This document shows positions 42,305 to 42,563 of a DNA stretch of 42,563 nucleotides, in pieces. A program made the position numbers and the translations under genes. This DNA comes from Chloroflexota bacterium (GTDB lineage: Bacteria; Chloroflexota; Anaerolineae; VGOG01), in the NCBI GenBank assembly GCA_030611885.1, contig JAUWOY010000029.1, forward strand, positions 1 to 42,563, in the 5' to 3' direction. The notes under the pieces were generated by a model. It searched no databases. It had not been told where the DNA came from and was given only the letters and a program-made list of their open reading frames with translations. How positions within the stretch are numbered: the stretch's first letter is position 1; each line of letters starts with the position of its first letter.

Positions 42305-42563
42305 GTCGGAGATTGGAGATTGGAGATTGGAGATTGGAGATTGGAAGCGATTTGTCCATTGTGATCGTGAACTGGAATGTGCGAGATCTCCTGAAGCACT
42401 GTCTACATTCCATTATGTCCAGCTTCCAACTTCCAGCCTCCAACTTCCAACTCCCAACCTCCAACCTCCACCTTCCAACCTCCACCTTCCAACCTCCAAC
42501 CTCCACCTTCCAACCTCCACCTTCCAACCTCCAGCTTCCAACCTCCAGCTTCCAACCTCCAAC
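42301..42563 (+). CDS. family 2 glycosyltransferase N-terminus, carrying heptamer arrays, cut by window end
   Basis: An open frame from GTG 42301 (or TTG 42352) to the last base. Its recognisable part, SDLSIVIVNWNVRDLLKHCL, is the first strand and helix of a GT2 glycosyltransferase of the rhamnosyltransferase type. Before it, five perfect AGATTGG units (42310-42344) are read as LEIGDWRLEIG. After HSIMS, more than twenty CCAACCT-type units (from 42419) are read as a 7-residue repeat (QLPASNF, QLPTSNL, HLPTSTF). The array falls at the loop before the expected IVVDNAS strand, which would lie beyond the window. Either the enzyme carries a long low-complexity loop or the gene is broken. Confidence 0.6.
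   Translation, partial: MSRRLEIGDWRLEIGSDLSIVIVNWNVRDLLKHCLHSIMSSFQLPASNFQLPTSNLHLPTSTFQPPTSTFQPPPSNLQLPTSSFQPP
42310..42344. repeat. five perfect heptamers AGATTGG
   Basis: Five identical 7-base units directly after the polyprenyl synthase stop. On the opposite strand the unit is CCAATCT. Confidence 0.9.
42419..42563. repeat. long heptamer array to the window end
   Basis: At least twenty tandem 7-base units with variants CCAACTT, CCAACCT, CCACCTT and CCAGCTT, still running at the last base. The period is exactly seven throughout. Confidence 0.92.

Noticed and set aside
42310-42563. Short-period arrays considered as CRISPR or as an assembly homopolymer artefact
   Set aside because: Units are contiguous with no spacers, and the variants (CCAACTT, CCACCTT, CCAGCTT) are ordered and strictly period-7, unlike sequencing error.

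Overview
The window looks like a contig from an uncultured, GC-rich bacterium, most likely Chloroflexota (Anaerolineae-like). This rests on family recognition, not on a search. The signs are a secreted repeat protein ending in a VYLPTIL-type tail, dockerin/cohesin modules, FG-GAP proteins, an archaeal-type S-adenosylmethionine synthetase beside a short 'core' methionine synthase, and intergenic spaces full of short-period repeats. The first ~125 bases are AT-rich and unlike the rest. They break an FG-GAP gene and may be an insertion or an assembly junction.

Layout. 1-2123: truncated FG-GAP protein and a TGS-domain GTPase, both minus. 2318-9118: divergent promoters, then a CDF metal exporter, a methyltransferase, a DapB-like dehydrogenase, a metallophosphoesterase, a GxxExxY protein, a repeat field with gene remnants, and a secreted CHAP-dockerin-cohesin-dockerin protein. 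9205-15691: EEP-family protein, aminotransferase, pRiA4b Orf3-like protein, EamA transporter, a HEPN two-gene module with its own promoter and terminator, a UroD-like protein and a DedA protein. 15779-18590: yebC-ruvC-ruvA followed by a nucleotidyltransferase pair. 18565-22611, minus: mnmE and a TPR lytic transglycosylase lipoprotein. 22658-36475: a long plus-strand array opened by a strong promoter and a SAM-I riboswitch. It mixes the methyl cycle (mtnA, core methionine synthase, metK, ahcY) with CDP-3,6-dideoxyhexose genes (rfbF, rfbG, a reductase, rfbH), a glycosyltransferase, an acetyltransferase and a 14-unit secreted repeat protein, and ends in a terminator. 36530-40081: rmd, gmd and a phosphohexomutase for GDP-D-rhamnose. 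40106-42563: a DUF5678-like protein, tatD, a polyprenyl synthase and the start of a family 2 glycosyltransferase.

The most unusual content is the repeat biology. Arrays of 7-nt units (8-nt in some spacers) sit in many spacers and also inside genes. Six perfect heptamers lie in frame in mnmE, about five in tatD, four at the end of a sugar-nucleotide reductase gene, and more than twenty run to the window end inside a glycosyltransferase. Three 7-nt units equal seven codons, so such arrays are read as 7-residue repeat peptides. A second repeat family forms a hairpin that appears to have been built into the P3 arm of the SAM riboswitch. A third carries a near-consensus promoter (TTGCCA-17 bp-TATACT) in three copies ahead of unrelated genes.

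No tRNA, rRNA, CRISPR array or transposase gene was recognised.
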